Source: an uncultured Paludibaculum sp.
GTDB lineage: Bacteria > Acidobacteriota > Terriglobia > Bryobacterales > Bryobacteraceae
Reading direction: 5' to 3'
DNA: 64,000 nt
Assembly: GCF_963665245.1 (NCBI RefSeq)
Contig: NZ_OY762269.1
Coordinates: 1,866,501-1,930,500, forward strand
The notes under the pieces: generated by a model
The model's input: only the letters and a program-made list of their open reading frames with translations
The model's database searches: none
What the model was told of the DNA's origin: nothing
In this document: in pieces, positions 25,224 to 34,595 of the stretch
How the letters are laid out: each line of letters begins with the position of its first letter
Numbering within the stretch: the stretch's first letter is position 1
Translations under genes and position numbers: made by a program

Positions 25224-27464
25224 CTATTCGGGCGGCTCGTTCGGCGGGTTCCGCATTTCCTTCTTCAGTTCCTCGACCAACTCATTGTGCTGGCTGGAGT
25301 CCAGTTGACTCTCCAGGCGTCGCAGGGCCGCGCCGACGACATCCCTGTGGTGCAGGTTCGAGCCGAAGCCCTCTTGCGACGTCAGACGCAGCCAGATGTC
25401 ATGTAGCCGGTCCAGATCTTCGGGCCACAACCGCGGAGGGTGCGGGCCGAGATTGACATAGGTGGACGGCCGGTCGGGCGCAATGATCTCCAGCGAAAAA
25501 GGGTGGCGCGGTTCAGGTAGTTTCTCCCAGGCGAGGCCGATGCGGCGAGCCAACTCCTCGCTGACCATCGTGTGCGAGACGCCGGTGACCAGTCGCGACG
25601 CCTTCAGATTATGGGCCGTCTGCACCATGGCGATGAACGGATCCGTGGCCGGTACCACCAGCAGGTCCACCGGCTTGCCCTCTTTCTCGGCCAGAGTCAC
25701 TACACGGGAAAACAGCTCCTGCTCGTAGGAACTGAAGATCTGGTCTTCGGCTAGCCCATATTCGCCGGCGCCAGTGGAGACGGGCCGCACAGTGGCCACC
25801 ACGATGTCATGCCGGCGCAGGTTGGTCTTCTCCAGCACGCGCCGCAGGTGTTCCATGTTGTAAGGGTCGCGCACCGCCACCAGGACACAACCGGGCCGCG
25901 CATGCATGCTGGTAGTCCCGATTTGCGGTTGGTGGTCGAGGTTGAACTCCTCCAACCCCTTCCCGTCCTTCGACAGCCGGTGCTTGGCGTTGAGGCGCTC
26001 GCTGATCGCAAACACGATGAACAGCACAATCGTGAAGCTGACGCCGTAGATTGTGGCGATCTTCTTCGTGAACAGGTTGGCAATCGCCACCAGGAACAGG
26101 GCCAGCGTAGTGACGCCGAGGCCGATTGGGATCTCCACCTTGCCGAAGTGCAGGTTGAAGGGCATCTTGTATTCCTGGTCGTGCCGCTGGAAGCGGAGCG
26201 CCAGCACGCCCATGCCCTTTAAGGCGAAGCTCCATACCACGCCGAACGCATACGCTTCGCCCAGCAGGTAGACATCGCCCCGTGAGAGAACGATTGTGGC
26301 CAATTGAGCCACCGTGATGAGGGCCACAATGCGCGATGTGGTTCCGTACGTCTTGTGTGGCTTGCGGAACCAGTCGATCAGCACGCCATCCTCGGCCACG
26401 CGGTTCAGCACGCCGTTGGCGCCGATGATCGACGTATTCACCGCGCCGGACAGGATCAGCGCACCCACGATCACGACGAAGATGTGGAAGCCGAGTTTCA
26501 GGATCTCCGGGCCCGCCAGGCTCATGGCCAGGCCGCCGATCAGGTTGTCGTAGTAGTTCGCGCGGACCCCGTCGGGAATAATCATCACCGCGAAGAGCGA
26601 GATCAGGCCCGTGGAGAGTAGCGCATACATGCACACAATGTTGGCCGTGATCTTCAGGTTCTTCATCTTCGGGTAGGCGATTTCCCGGTAGATCTGCGCC
26701 AGCGTCTCAAAGCCGCTCATGGCCAGCAGGGAATGGCCGAAAGCGATGAGCATGGCAGCGGCCCAGATGCTCGGCCACATCGTGCCGTGCAGCCAACCCA
26801 GCGAATGCGGCTCGAAGGTCAGGTTCTTGAGGGTCGGGGCCGGCGGCAACTCGACGTTGTCCTTCATCAGCAGCGTCAGCGGGCACCAGATCAACAGCAC
26901 CACCACCATCACCGTGGTGATCTGCATGATGCGCAGCGCCTTGCTGGAGGACTCGTGGATGCCCTTGACGTTTTGCCACCAGAAGTAGATGGTGACGACG
27001 ACTCCGAACACCGCCGCGAAGTAGTTCGGATTGTTGATACGGACCGGGGAGTGGGCGAACTCCAACAACTCGTTCAACAGGCGCCCCAGGTACTGTCCGG
27101 CGGATACCGACGAAATTGGGCCCGTCAGAATGTAGTCAACGACCAATGCCGAAACCGAGAGCTTGGCCATGCGCGGGCCGATGGAGTCGCGAACCACGAC
27201 ATACACGCCGCCGCGCACGAACATGCCGCAGCTCTCCATGTAGATGCTGCGGACCGCAAAGCCAAAGAACATCACACCCAGCACGAACCACGGGGCCGAC
27301 TTACCGATAGCCTGTTCCGTAATGCCGCCGACGTAGAACATCGTCGACGCCAGATCGCTCAGGACGATGGAGGCCCCACGCCAGAATGAGATGAAGGACA
27401 GGGCTACGGTGGTGGCTACAACCACTTTCGTCGTAGCACTCGGCCGGTCAAAAGTATCAGCCAT
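25224..27464 (-). CDS. APC family permease with a long cytoplasmic C-terminal domain
   Basis: The 746-residue protein has about 12 membrane segments in the first 500 residues (ALSFISFWRGASIVLSDLAS, the GPISSVSAGQYLG kink, LLAMSGFETLAQIYREIAYP, GALILSGAVNTSIIGANG, IGLGVTTLALFLVAIANLF). It resembles amino acid-polyamine-organocation permeases rather than Kup. Residues about 515-660 form a soluble domain (PGCVLVAVRDPYNMEHLRRV, DIVVATVRPVS, PVDLLVVPATDP) similar to universal stress protein folds. Substrate is unknown. It is convergent with the zinc-ribbon gene and divergent, 47 bp away, from the nucleotidyltransferase. Confidence 0.88.
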   Translation of the reverse strand: MADTFDRPSATTKVVVATTVALSFISFWRGASIVLSDLASTMFYVGGITEQAIGKSAPWFVLGVMFFGFAVRSIYMESCGMFVRGGVYVVVRDSIGPRMAKLSVSALVVDYILTGPISSVSAGQYLGRLLNELLEFAHSPVRINNPNYFAAVFGVVVTIYFWWQNVKGIHESSSKALRIMQITTVMVVVLLIWCPLTLLMKDNVELPPAPTLKNLTFEPHSLGWLHGTMWPSIWAAAMLIAFGHSLLAMSGFETLAQIYREIAYPKMKNLKITANIVCMYALLSTGLISLFAVMIIPDGVRANYYDNLIGGLAMSLAGPEILKLGFHIFVVIVGALILSGAVNTSIIGANGVLNRVAEDGVLIDWFRKPHKTYGTTSRIVALITVAQLATIVLSRGDVYLLGEAYAFGVVWSFALKGMGVLALRFQRHDQEYKMPFNLHFGKVEIPIGLGVTTLALFLVAIANLFTKKIATIYGVSFTIVLFIVFAISERLNAKHRLSKDGKGLEEFNLDHQPQIGTTSMHARPGCVLVAVRDPYNMEHLRRVLEKTNLRRHDIVVATVRPVSTGAGEYGLAEDQIFSSYEQELFSRVVTLAEKEGKPVDLLVVPATDPFIAMVQTAHNLKASRLVTGVSHTMVSEELARRIGLAWEKLPEPRHPFSLEIIAPDRPSTYVNLGPHPPRLWPEDLDRLHDIWLRLTSQEGFGSNLHHRDVVGAALRRLESQLDSSQHNELVEELKKEMRNPPNEPPE

Positions 27465-27511
27465 GTGTGATGAAGTCGCGCTCTAGTGATCTATTCTACG
27501 ATCAAACGGGG

Positions 27512-28834
27512 ATGTGGAATCCGCTGACAGCACTTTCGAGGGACGTGGCGGCCACGCTGCGACGCGCTGGCCGTCAAGTTTTCTATGTGGGTGGCAGCGT
27601 CCGCGACGGGCTGCTGGGCGTCTCCGTGCACGATCGCGACCTGACCACCGATGCCACGCCCGCCGAGCTCCTGCGGCTGTTTCCCGACGCCATTGAGGTG
27701 GGTGCGCACTTCGGTGTCATTCTCATCCGCAGGGATGGCGTCGAGGTCCAGGTGGCCACTTTCCGCACGGAGACCAGCTACCGCAATGGACGTCACCCGG
27801 AACTGGTTCGATTCGAGACCGATGTGCAGGCCGATCTCCGGCGCCGCGACTTCACGATCAATGCGCTGCTGGAGGATCCGTTCTCTGGAGCCATCCTCGA
27901 CCCCCTGGGCGGCCAGGCTGACCTCCGGGCCGGGCTCATCCGTGCCATCGGCGATCCCACGGAACGGTTCGCGGAAGACCACCTGCGGATGCTGCGGGCG
28001 GTACGGTTTGCGGCCCGGCTTGGCTTCCGGATCGAGGACGCCACGTTCGCGGCCATTCAGTCGCTGGCCCCGCAGATTCAGCGGATCTCGGCCGAGCGGA
28101 TCCGCGATGAACTGGCCCGCATTCTGACGGAGGGCGGAGCGCGCCGCGGCTTCGAGCTGCTGGATGCCAGTGGTCTGTTGATCGAGGTTCTTCCGGAAGT
28201 CGCAGCTATGAAAGGCGTGCAGCAGCCGCCCCAGTTCCACCCGGAAGGAGACGTCTGGGTTCATACCCTCGGATTGCTGGAGCGGATGGAGAACCCGCCA
28301 CTTACGCTCGCCCTGGCCTGCCTGTTGCATGACGTCGGTAAGCCTGTGACGCAGACGTTTGAGGACCGCATCCGATTCAACGGTCACGACCGTGTCGGCG
28401 CGGCCATGACCCGGCGGATTCTGTCGCGGCTCCGCTTCCCCACCGAGGTCATCTCCGCCGTGGAGGCGATGGTCGATCAGCACATGCGATTCAAGGACGC
28501 CGGGAAGATGGGCGTGAGCGCGTTCAAGCGGTTCGTCCGCCAGCCGGGCTTCGACGAACTGCTGGAGTTGCACCGGCTCGACCTGCTTGCCAGCGAGAGC
28601 CCGCTGAACAACCACGAGGCCGTTCGCAAACGTCTGGCGTCATTGCCGGAGGAACAACTGCGGCCTGCTCCGCTGCTCACAGGGCGCGATCTCATTGACT
28701 TGGGGTACCGGCCGGGTCCGGCGATGGGTGAAATGCTGCGGGCCGTGGAAGAGCAGCAGCTGGAGGAGAAGCTGCACACCAGGGAAGAAGCGATCGCCTA
28801 TGTCAGGCGAGTTTGGGCGCCAGCATCCACTTGA
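27512..28834 (+). CDS. cca: CCA-adding/poly(A) polymerase family tRNA nucleotidyltransferase
   Basis: From ATG 27512 the product has 440 residues, usual for the class II family. It has the strand-turn motif YVGGSVRDGLLG (25-36) followed by D-R-D (41-43), the two metal-binding carboxylates of the nucleotidyltransferase head, then RRDFTINALL and the RNA-binding E-D-H-L-R-M-L-R-A-V-R-F-A-A-R. The HD domain has LLHDVGKP (H273, D274) and a final H-x4-A-type helix. The enzyme adds or repairs the 3' CCA of tRNA, or has a poly(A) role; the family cannot be split by sequence alone. In-frame upstream starts at 27467 and 27470 are possible. It overlaps sixA at its 3' end. Confidence 0.88.
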   Translation: MWNPLTALSRDVAATLRRAGRQVFYVGGSVRDGLLGVSVHDRDLTTDATPAELLRLFPDAIEVGAHFGVILIRRDGVEVQVATFRTETSYRNGRHPELVRFETDVQADLRRRDFTINALLEDPFSGAILDPLGGQADLRAGLIRAIGDPTERFAEDHLRMLRAVRFAARLGFRIEDATFAAIQSLAPQIQRISAERIRDELARILTEGGARRGFELLDASGLLIEVLPEVAAMKGVQQPPQFHPEGDVWVHTLGLLERMENPPLTLALACLLHDVGKPVTQTFEDRIRFNGHDRVGAAMTRRILSRLRFPTEVISAVEAMVDQHMRFKDAGKMGVSAFKRFVRQPGFDELLELHRLDLLASESPLNNHEAVRKRLASLPEEQLRPAPLLTGRDLIDLGYRPGPAMGEMLRAVEEQQLEEKLHTREEAIAYVRRVWAPAST

Positions 28835-29282
28835 GGACGCCGCGCGGCCGCGGGCCGGGGCTCATCACGTCGATCCGCATCAACGCGCCCTTTTTGTAGT
28901 CGATCTCCAGGGAGGTCGCGCCCAGCAGATAGGCCGCCAACCGCCCGCACAGCGGTTCGTGCGAAGCACAGAGGATCTGCGCATGGTCGCGATGCAGCCT
29001 CAACTCCTCCCACGCGGCGGCCGGATCCGCATCGGGCGTCAGTGCCTGGGTCTGCAGAACGTCGCCCGTGAAGTGCAGTGCTTTCACGGCGATCTGCGCC
29101 GTCTGCACGGCGCGCTGATAGGGGCTGGTCAGAATCAGTGTGGGGGCGACCCCGGAGTCGAAGGCGCGTTTGAGCGTGGACTGCAGTCTCTTTCGCCCTT
29201 CGAGCGTAAGCGCACGCTCGGCATCCCGCTGGCCTGGAGCGGGATCCTCAGCGATGCCGTGACGGAGGATGTAGATCTGCAT
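28803..29282 (-). CDS. sixA: Histidine phosphatase (SixA-type)
   Basis: The 159-residue protein belongs to the histidine phosphatase superfamily: R-H-G at 7-9, TSPYQRAVQTAQI near 53, and a C-A-S-H-E segment with the second active-site His near 108. SixA removes phosphate from histidine phosphotransfer domains in E. coli, but many bacterial members act on other phosphohistidines. The 3' ends of sixA and the cca-like gene overlap by 32 nt, tail to tail, so the two genes are convergent. Confidence 0.85.
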   Translation of the reverse strand: MQIYILRHGIAEDPAPGQRDAERALTLEGRKRLQSTLKRAFDSGVAPTLILTSPYQRAVQTAQIAVKALHFTGDVLQTQALTPDADPAAAWEELRLHRDHAQILCASHEPLCGRLAAYLLGATSLEIDYKKGALMRIDVMSPGPRPRGVLKWMLAPKLA

Positions 29283-29327
29283 CGCGCTCTTCCGAATGTC
29301 ATTGTGTCACACTGAGTTGCGTCGGAC

Positions 29328-30524
29328 ATGAAGCCAGATTTCCAGCGCATCGCCTACTGGTCCACCCTCGCCGCCGCGGCCTGCTGTGCCGTCTCCATCG
29401 CCGCCTGGCAGGTCCTGCTGGGGGTGGCTGTGGCCGCCATGCTGCTGGGCCGGTTGCCCTGGCGGCTGCCGCGATACTGGCAAGCCCTGGCTTTCTTCGC
29501 CGTTTGGACCCTCCTTTCGGTGGCTTTGAGCGATGCCCCGCGGACGGGCATGCCGCAGATCAAGAAGTTCTACGCCTGGCTCACGCTGTTCGCAGTCTTC
29601 GCCATGCTGGAGAAGGCGCGCGATGTCTACTGGCTGGCGGTGGCCTGGCTCGTCGGCGGGACTCTTTCGGCCCTCGACGGCCTGCGGCAGTTCGGCGTCA
29701 AGTGGGCGAAAGCCGCGGCGGCCGGCGAGGACTTCTACCGCTCCTATGTGGCCGATCGTATCACCGGGTTCAATAGCCACTGGATGACGTTCAGCGGGCA
29801 GATGATGATCGTCCTTCTGCTTTGTCTGGCCTTGTGGCTGTGGGGTCGTCCGGAGAAACGGCTGCGCTGGGCCTTCGCCGTTTGCCTGCCGCTAGTCGCT
29901 GTCGCTCTCGTTCTGGCCTTCACGCGCGGTATGTGGATCGCCACCGGCGCCGGTCTGCTTTACCTGCTTTGGTGCTGGAAGCGCTGGACGGTTGCCCTGG
30001 TGCCGGTGCTGGCCCTCGCTGCCTTCCTCCTCGGACCCGCCGCGCTGCGTGACCGTGTCCTCTCGTTAGTCCGCCCGCACGGTCAGATGGACTCCAATGA
30101 CCATCGCGTCTACGTCTTCCGCACGGGGCTCGAGATGATCAAGGCGCATCCCTGGTTTGGCCTTGGCCCGCAGCGCGTCGGCCCGCACTTCAGCGAATAC
30201 GTGCCGCCGGATCTGCCCAAGAAGCTGCCCGAAGGCTATTACGGCCACCTGCACAACATCTACATTCACTTCGCGGCCGAGCGTGGGTTGCCCGCGATGT
30301 TCGCCCTCATCTTCTTCTTCGCCGCCACTCTCTGGGACTGGCTCCGGCGGTTGCGGCGAGCCGGCCAGGAAGCTTGGGTGCTGCACGGGGGCGTGGCTAT
30401 CCTGATCGGCGTCCTGGTGGCGGGCTGCTTCGAGTACAACCTGGGTGACAGCGAGATTCTCGGCATGACCTTGGCGGCCGTCGGCGCGGTGAGCGCCGTG
30501 GCCCGTTCGTCGTCGAATTCGTGA
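29328..30524 (+). CDS. O-antigen ligase / Wzy family membrane protein
   Basis: The 398-residue protein has about ten hydrophobic segments. It has a large hydrophilic loop in its C-terminal half ending in NDHRVYVFRTGLEMIKAHPWFGLGPQRVG, with the H-x-x-x-G-Q/G-P block and FHNIYIHFAAERGLPAM-like text (HNIYIHF) that marks the Wzy_C/O-antigen ligase domain. The family polymerises or joins O-antigen or exopolysaccharide to lipid A or to an undecaprenyl carrier at the outer face of the inner membrane. No other polysaccharide gene sits next to it, so specificity is not known. Confidence 0.85.
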   Translation: MKPDFQRIAYWSTLAAAACCAVSIAAWQVLLGVAVAAMLLGRLPWRLPRYWQALAFFAVWTLLSVALSDAPRTGMPQIKKFYAWLTLFAVFAMLEKARDVYWLAVAWLVGGTLSALDGLRQFGVKWAKAAAAGEDFYRSYVADRITGFNSHWMTFSGQMMIVLLLCLALWLWGRPEKRLRWAFAVCLPLVAVALVLAFTRGMWIATGAGLLYLLWCWKRWTVALVPVLALAAFLLGPAALRDRVLSLVRPHGQMDSNDHRVYVFRTGLEMIKAHPWFGLGPQRVGPHFSEYVPPDLPKKLPEGYYGHLHNIYIHFAAERGLPAMFALIFFFAATLWDWLRRLRRAGQEAWVLHGGVAILIGVLVAGCFEYNLGDSEILGMTLAAVGAVSAVARSSSNS

Positions 30525-30566
30525 CAACGGTATCCTCAACAGTAGGGGTCCGGCCCCAAGGGAGAC

Positions 30567-31775
30567 ATGTCAGAGCCTCATATACTCGTGATTGGTGGCG
30601 GCGCCGTCGGTCTGGCGTCGGCTGTTCGCATTCTGCAGCGCCTGCCCGGCGCCCAGCTCACTCTGCTCGAAAAAGAAGAGGGCGTGGGCCGGCATCAGAC
30701 CGGTAACAACTCGGGTGTGATGCACTGCGGGTTGGCTTACCGCCCCGGAACCGCCAAGGCGCGGCTGGCCGTGCGGGGCATCCGCCAGTTGACGGAGTAT
30801 TGCCAGGAGAAGGGCATCCGGCATGACGTCTGCGGCAAGCTGGTGGTGGCCTCCAAAGAGGAGCAGATCCCGCGGCTTCAGAATTTGCTGGAGCGGGGCA
30901 CTGCGAATGGCCTGAAGGGTCTGGAGATTCTCGACCGGCCGCGTATGCGCGAGCTCGAGCCGCACGTGGGAGGGTTGGCCGGACTGCACGTCCCCGAAGA
31001 GGGCATCGTCGACTACCCGCGGGTGTGCGAGACGTTGGCGGCCGATATCAAGGCCCTGGGCGGCGCGGTCGAGTGCGGCGCCGGAGTGCGCAGCCTGACG
31101 CACCGCGGCGACGAGTGGATCGCCCAAACGCCCCGAGGCGAGTTTCGCGGAGGCTATATCGTCAGTTGCGCCGGCTTGCAGGCCGACCGTGTAGCCAAAC
31201 TGGCGGGCGAACGGCCGTCCGTCAAGATCGTTCCTTTTCGAGGCGACTACTACAAGCTGAAGCCCGAGAGGGAGTATCTGGTCCGCAACCTCATCTATCC
31301 GGTGGCCGACCCCGCCTTCCCCTTCCTGGGCGTGCACTTCACGCGCATGATCGCCGGAGGCATCGAGGCCGGACCGAACGCGGTCCTCTCGCTGAAGCGC
31401 GAGGGCTACACCCGCACGTCGTTCGATCTGCGGGACGCGGCCGACGCGCTGGCTTTCATCGGTCTATGGCGGTTCCTGGGTAAGCACTTCTCAATGTGCG
31501 TGGCCGAGCTGCGCCGCGCGTTCAGCAAGGAGCTGTTCTGCGCCTCGCTGCAGACGCTGGTTCCGGAAGTCCAACCGGATGATCTGGTGGAGGCCGGTGC
31601 CGGCGTCCGGGCCCAGGCGATGAAGCCGGAGGGCTCGCTGGTGGAGGATTTCGAGATCATCGCCCGGCAGCGCGCCGTGCATGTGCTGAACGCGCCCAGC
31701 CCGGCGGCGACGGCCAGTCTGGCGATTGGGGAAGAGGTGGCGGACCGGCTGTGCACCGTGGTGCAAGGGGGATAG
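30567..31775 (+). CDS. lhgO: L-2-hydroxyglutarate oxidase/dehydrogenase
   Basis: The 402-residue flavoprotein begins with a Rossmann FAD-binding motif VIGGGAVGLASAVR, then LLEKEEGVGRHQTGNNSGV and MHCGLAYRPGTAKARL, features of LhgO/YgaF. The C-terminal half has FRGDYYKLKPE, FPFLGVHFTRMIAGGIEAGPNAV and AGAGVRAQAM. The length equals the family's usual about 400. It oxidises L-2-hydroxyglutarate to 2-oxoglutarate, feeding electrons to the respiratory chain. It has a good AAGGGAG site and is followed by two small hairpins. Confidence 0.93.
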   Translation: MSEPHILVIGGGAVGLASAVRILQRLPGAQLTLLEKEEGVGRHQTGNNSGVMHCGLAYRPGTAKARLAVRGIRQLTEYCQEKGIRHDVCGKLVVASKEEQIPRLQNLLERGTANGLKGLEILDRPRMRELEPHVGGLAGLHVPEEGIVDYPRVCETLAADIKALGGAVECGAGVRSLTHRGDEWIAQTPRGEFRGGYIVSCAGLQADRVAKLAGERPSVKIVPFRGDYYKLKPEREYLVRNLIYPVADPAFPFLGVHFTRMIAGGIEAGPNAVLSLKREGYTRTSFDLRDAADALAFIGLWRFLGKHFSMCVAELRRAFSKELFCASLQTLVPEVQPDDLVEAGAGVRAQAMKPEGSLVEDFEIIARQRAVHVLNAPSPAATASLAIGEEVADRLCTVVQGG

Positions 31776-31805
31776 CCTCGGTAGAGGCCATCCCCGCCAT
31801 GCGGG
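31775..31805. terminator. Tandem short hairpins between convergent genes
   Basis: GCCTC-GGTA-GAGGC (31775-31788) and CCCGC-CAT-GCGGG (31793-31805) are both perfect 5-bp stems. They lie in the gap between lhgO and the SPFH gene, which face each other. There is no T run, so a terminator role is tentative. Confidence 0.35.
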
Positions 31806-31806
31806 C

Positions 31807-33600
31807 TTAGTTCTTCTTCGCCAGTTGGCTGGCGAGCAGCGCGACCAGCGCCTCCGACGCCGTGGAGTTGGCGCCACCGCCACCCACCAGGACATCCGGA
31901 GTCAGGCGGATGCCCTTGTCGGCCAGGGCCGTGAAGATCTGTAGCAGGCCGTAGAATTCACCCATCGCCTCAACGCCCTTGCGAGCCGCCTCGGCGCGAG
32001 CCAGACCCACGGCCTGAATCGCCGTGGCTTCGTTTGAACCCTTGATGGCCAGGATCTCCGCCTCGGCCGTGCCGCGGCGGCGGATGGCTTCGGCCTCGCC
32101 GTTGGCGCGCGTCGACATGGCGGTCGAATCACCTTCCGCCTGCCGGACGGTGGCCTGTGCTTTGCGTTGCGCGATGAGGATGTTCTGCTCCTCATTCACC
32201 AGCTCCTTCTGCTTTTCGGCCAGCGCTTTCTCAGCCTCCAGCGTCTTGCGCGTCTCCTGCGCCAGGCGTTCGGCGTCGTAGGTCTTCTTCTGCTCTTCGG
32301 CGATCTTGCGCGCAATGAGCGTATCCATCAGGGACGGCGGCGGCGTGATGTCGCCGATCAGGCTGTCGACACTCTGGACGTCGTACTCGGAGATTGCCCG
32401 GCTGATGTGCTCGCGTGCCTCCTTCTGGCGGTCGGAACGAGCCGACAGGAAATCCAGGACGGTGTAGTTCTGAGCGCTGTTGCGGAAGTAGTTGCCTACC
32501 AGCGGCTCCAGCACCTGGTTCACGAGGTTGCGGACGGAACCCACACGGCTGATCACCCACGGCGCTTTGGTGGCGCCGATGTTGATGATCTGGCTGACGT
32601 CGAGGTTGAAGGTGAAACCGTCGCGCGAACGCACGGTGATGGTCGAGAGTTTCTCGTCCAGCTTGTGCGCTTCGCTGCGGGCGTTGGCCCAGTTCAGCAC
32701 GATGTTGGTGGTGGGCACCAGTTCGATGCGCAGACACTCCATGTTCAACGGGTGCTTGCCGGGGTACAGGGGCTCTGACCAGACGCCCTTGCCGCCGCGG
32801 GGCACGATGTTGCCGTGCGTGAACGACTCGCCCGAAATGTCCTTTTCGTCGCTACCGACGAAGCTCACCACGACGCCGACGTAGCCGATGGGGACCTCAA
32901 AAAGGTCGGCCAACTTCACGTCGACAAACCAGGGATTCAGGTTGAACTGGCCGGCCATGATGATCTGCTCCTGCAGTCCTCTGTGGCCACCGGCCTGGAT
33001 GAACGCGTCGGGGTCCTGGAAGTTCGAGTGTCCTTCCACGGTGGGCGCGGCCATCTGGCCCTTGGGCATGGGCGCGCCATCCATGACGGTGACGATCGCC
33101 ACCTTGTCCGGTGGGATGCTGGTGAGATCGGTCTTGAATATGTCGAACAGGACCAGGTTGATGCGGTACATGCCAGCCGTCAATACGGCGGCCTGTTTGC
33201 CCTTCTGGCCGCCGTTGCGAAGGAAGGCCTCGGCGTCCTGGAAGTTATCGCAGGAGACCTTGCGGGCGAGGATGCGATCCATCGGAAGCAGTTGGCCGTC
33301 CTTCGCCAGGACCATGCCGATCTTGCCGGACTCGATGGTAAGAATGGGGCGCTTGTCGATACGGTACATCCAAGGCCAGTACCAGAAGTGCAGTCCGGGC
33401 GCGAGAGTGCGGGCCTGGTAGCCCGCTTCGCCTTCGAGAGCCACAATGCGGCCCTGCGGCAAGTCTTTCGAACCGAACTTCTTCACAATGTGGCCGACCT
33501 GGTCTTCCCGGATCAGCACCCAACCGAGGAGAAACTTACTTAGAATCAACATGCTGACGAGAATCAACGCCAGCAGAAGATACGGAACATAGGCGGACAT
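31807..33600 (-). CDS. SPFH/band-7 domain (flotillin-like) membrane protein
   Basis: From ATG 33600 (AGGAG 7 nt upstream) the product has 597 residues. It has one N-terminal membrane segment (YVPYLLLALILVSMLILSKFL), then an SPFH domain (about 30-370; GYQARTLAPGLHFWYWPWMY, RDGFTFNLDVSQIINIG), then a long Glu/Lys/Ala-rich coiled coil (about 400-540) and a C-terminus with LTPDVLVGGGG. This is a flotillin-like scaffold of membrane microdomains. It has an unusual extra segment (about 120-240) with two FQDADAF/FQDPDAF repeats, so it is longer than the usual 450-500 residues. It is divergent from the signal peptidase gene. Confidence 0.9.
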   Translation of the reverse strand: MSAYVPYLLLALILVSMLILSKFLLGWVLIREDQVGHIVKKFGSKDLPQGRIVALEGEAGYQARTLAPGLHFWYWPWMYRIDKRPILTIESGKIGMVLAKDGQLLPMDRILARKVSCDNFQDAEAFLRNGGQKGKQAAVLTAGMYRINLVLFDIFKTDLTSIPPDKVAIVTVMDGAPMPKGQMAAPTVEGHSNFQDPDAFIQAGGHRGLQEQIIMAGQFNLNPWFVDVKLADLFEVPIGYVGVVVSFVGSDEKDISGESFTHGNIVPRGGKGVWSEPLYPGKHPLNMECLRIELVPTTNIVLNWANARSEAHKLDEKLSTITVRSRDGFTFNLDVSQIINIGATKAPWVISRVGSVRNLVNQVLEPLVGNYFRNSAQNYTVLDFLSARSDRQKEAREHISRAISEYDVQSVDSLIGDITPPPSLMDTLIARKIAEEQKKTYDAERLAQETRKTLEAEKALAEKQKELVNEEQNILIAQRKAQATVRQAEGDSTAMSTRANGEAEAIRRRGTAEAEILAIKGSNEATAIQAVGLARAEAARKGVEAMGEFYGLLQIFTALADKGIRLTPDVLVGGGGANSTASEALVALLASQLAKKN

Positions 33601-33888
33601 GACACACTCCTTCTTCGAACTCAAAACGGAAAACTGGGGGGATCCCTTGCTGAACGCGGGCCGGATGGCTGCGTTCTATGGCAAGGTTTCGCGGTAGGTC
33701 ATCTTGGTTCGACCAGCCTTTGGGGCCGGCCTCCATCAGCAATATACTCCCAAACACCCGGGTCTGTTCCAGAAATCGGATGGAAATCGGAAGCGGTGGC
33801 ATCGGCCAAACTGGCCGAAATGATCAGGGAACATTCCGAGTTTCAACTCCGTAGGCACGGGCAGGATCGAAAGGACTTTTCCCAGCCG

Positions 33889-34509
33889 ATGCCACTCACT
33901 CAATCCAAAACTATACGCCGTTCTCTGCTGCTGGTCGGCGCCGCCATGGCGGTGTTGTTCCTGGCCACTCCGTTTGTTGCACGCGCCTTTGTGGTTCCCA
34001 CGGAATCCATGGCGTCCACCCTCCTGGTGGGCGATCATCTGTTTGTTGGGGTACATAGTGCCCAGCCCGTTCATGGCAGCCTGATCACGTTCCGTTCGCC
34101 GGCCGATCCGCGGCAGACGTTCATAAAGCGTGTTGTTGGCCTACCGGGCGACCGGATTCGCCTGATCAACAAGGTTCTCTACCGCAATGGTGAAGCCGTC
34201 AATGAAGGCTATGCCGAGCACCGCATCCAGTATGTTGACCAGTTCCGCGACAACTTCCCCTCGGCAACGAATCTGGAGCTGCCGGAATCCGGGCGTCAAA
34301 TGCTGGCCGAGCACCGGGTGGGCGACGAGATTGTCATTCCGGCCGGACACTATTTCGTACTCGGAGACAACCGCGACAACTCCCTTGACAGCCGCTACTT
34401 CGGCTTCGTTCCGCAGGCGGCCCTTCAGGGGGAGCCGTTGTTCATCTACTGGTCCAAGGATCCGAAAAACGGGACCCGATGGGCTCGCACCTTCCGCGCA
34501 GTCCGATAG
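33889..34509 (+). CDS. lepB: Signal peptidase I
   Basis: The 206-residue protein has one membrane helix (LLLVGAAMAVLFLATPFV), the serine motif V-P-T-E-S-M-A with S40, the lysine motif F-I-K-R-V-V-G-L-P-G-D with K80, and the G-D-N-R-D-N-S-x-D-S-R block near 160. It therefore has the catalytic Ser-Lys dyad and the family's conserved boxes. It cleaves signal peptides on the outer face of the inner membrane, including, presumably, those of the many secreted proteins here. An in-frame upstream start at 33796 would add 31 residues; ATG 33889 is preferred because the family's N-terminus begins near the helix. Confidence 0.93.
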   Translation: MPLTQSKTIRRSLLLVGAAMAVLFLATPFVARAFVVPTESMASTLLVGDHLFVGVHSAQPVHGSLITFRSPADPRQTFIKRVVGLPGDRIRLINKVLYRNGEAVNEGYAEHRIQYVDQFRDNFPSATNLELPESGRQMLAEHRVGDEIVIPAGHYFVLGDNRDNSLDSRYFGFVPQAALQGEPLFIYWSKDPKNGTRWARTFRAVR

Positions 34510-34595
34510 CGCCGCACACTTCAGGACGACGAAGGACGTCGTGGTCGTTTCGGTTCCGCCCATCGCCTGGGCCGTGTTTGTTAGGCTCACGGTGA

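Noticed and set aside
29283..29327. GTGT-C-ACAC motif between sixA and the O-antigen ligase gene
   Set aside because: Only 4-bp arms; too weak to call an operator.
34510..34595. Possible hairpin after signal peptidase gene (ACGAC/GTCGT)
   Set aside because: Stem too short and no T run.
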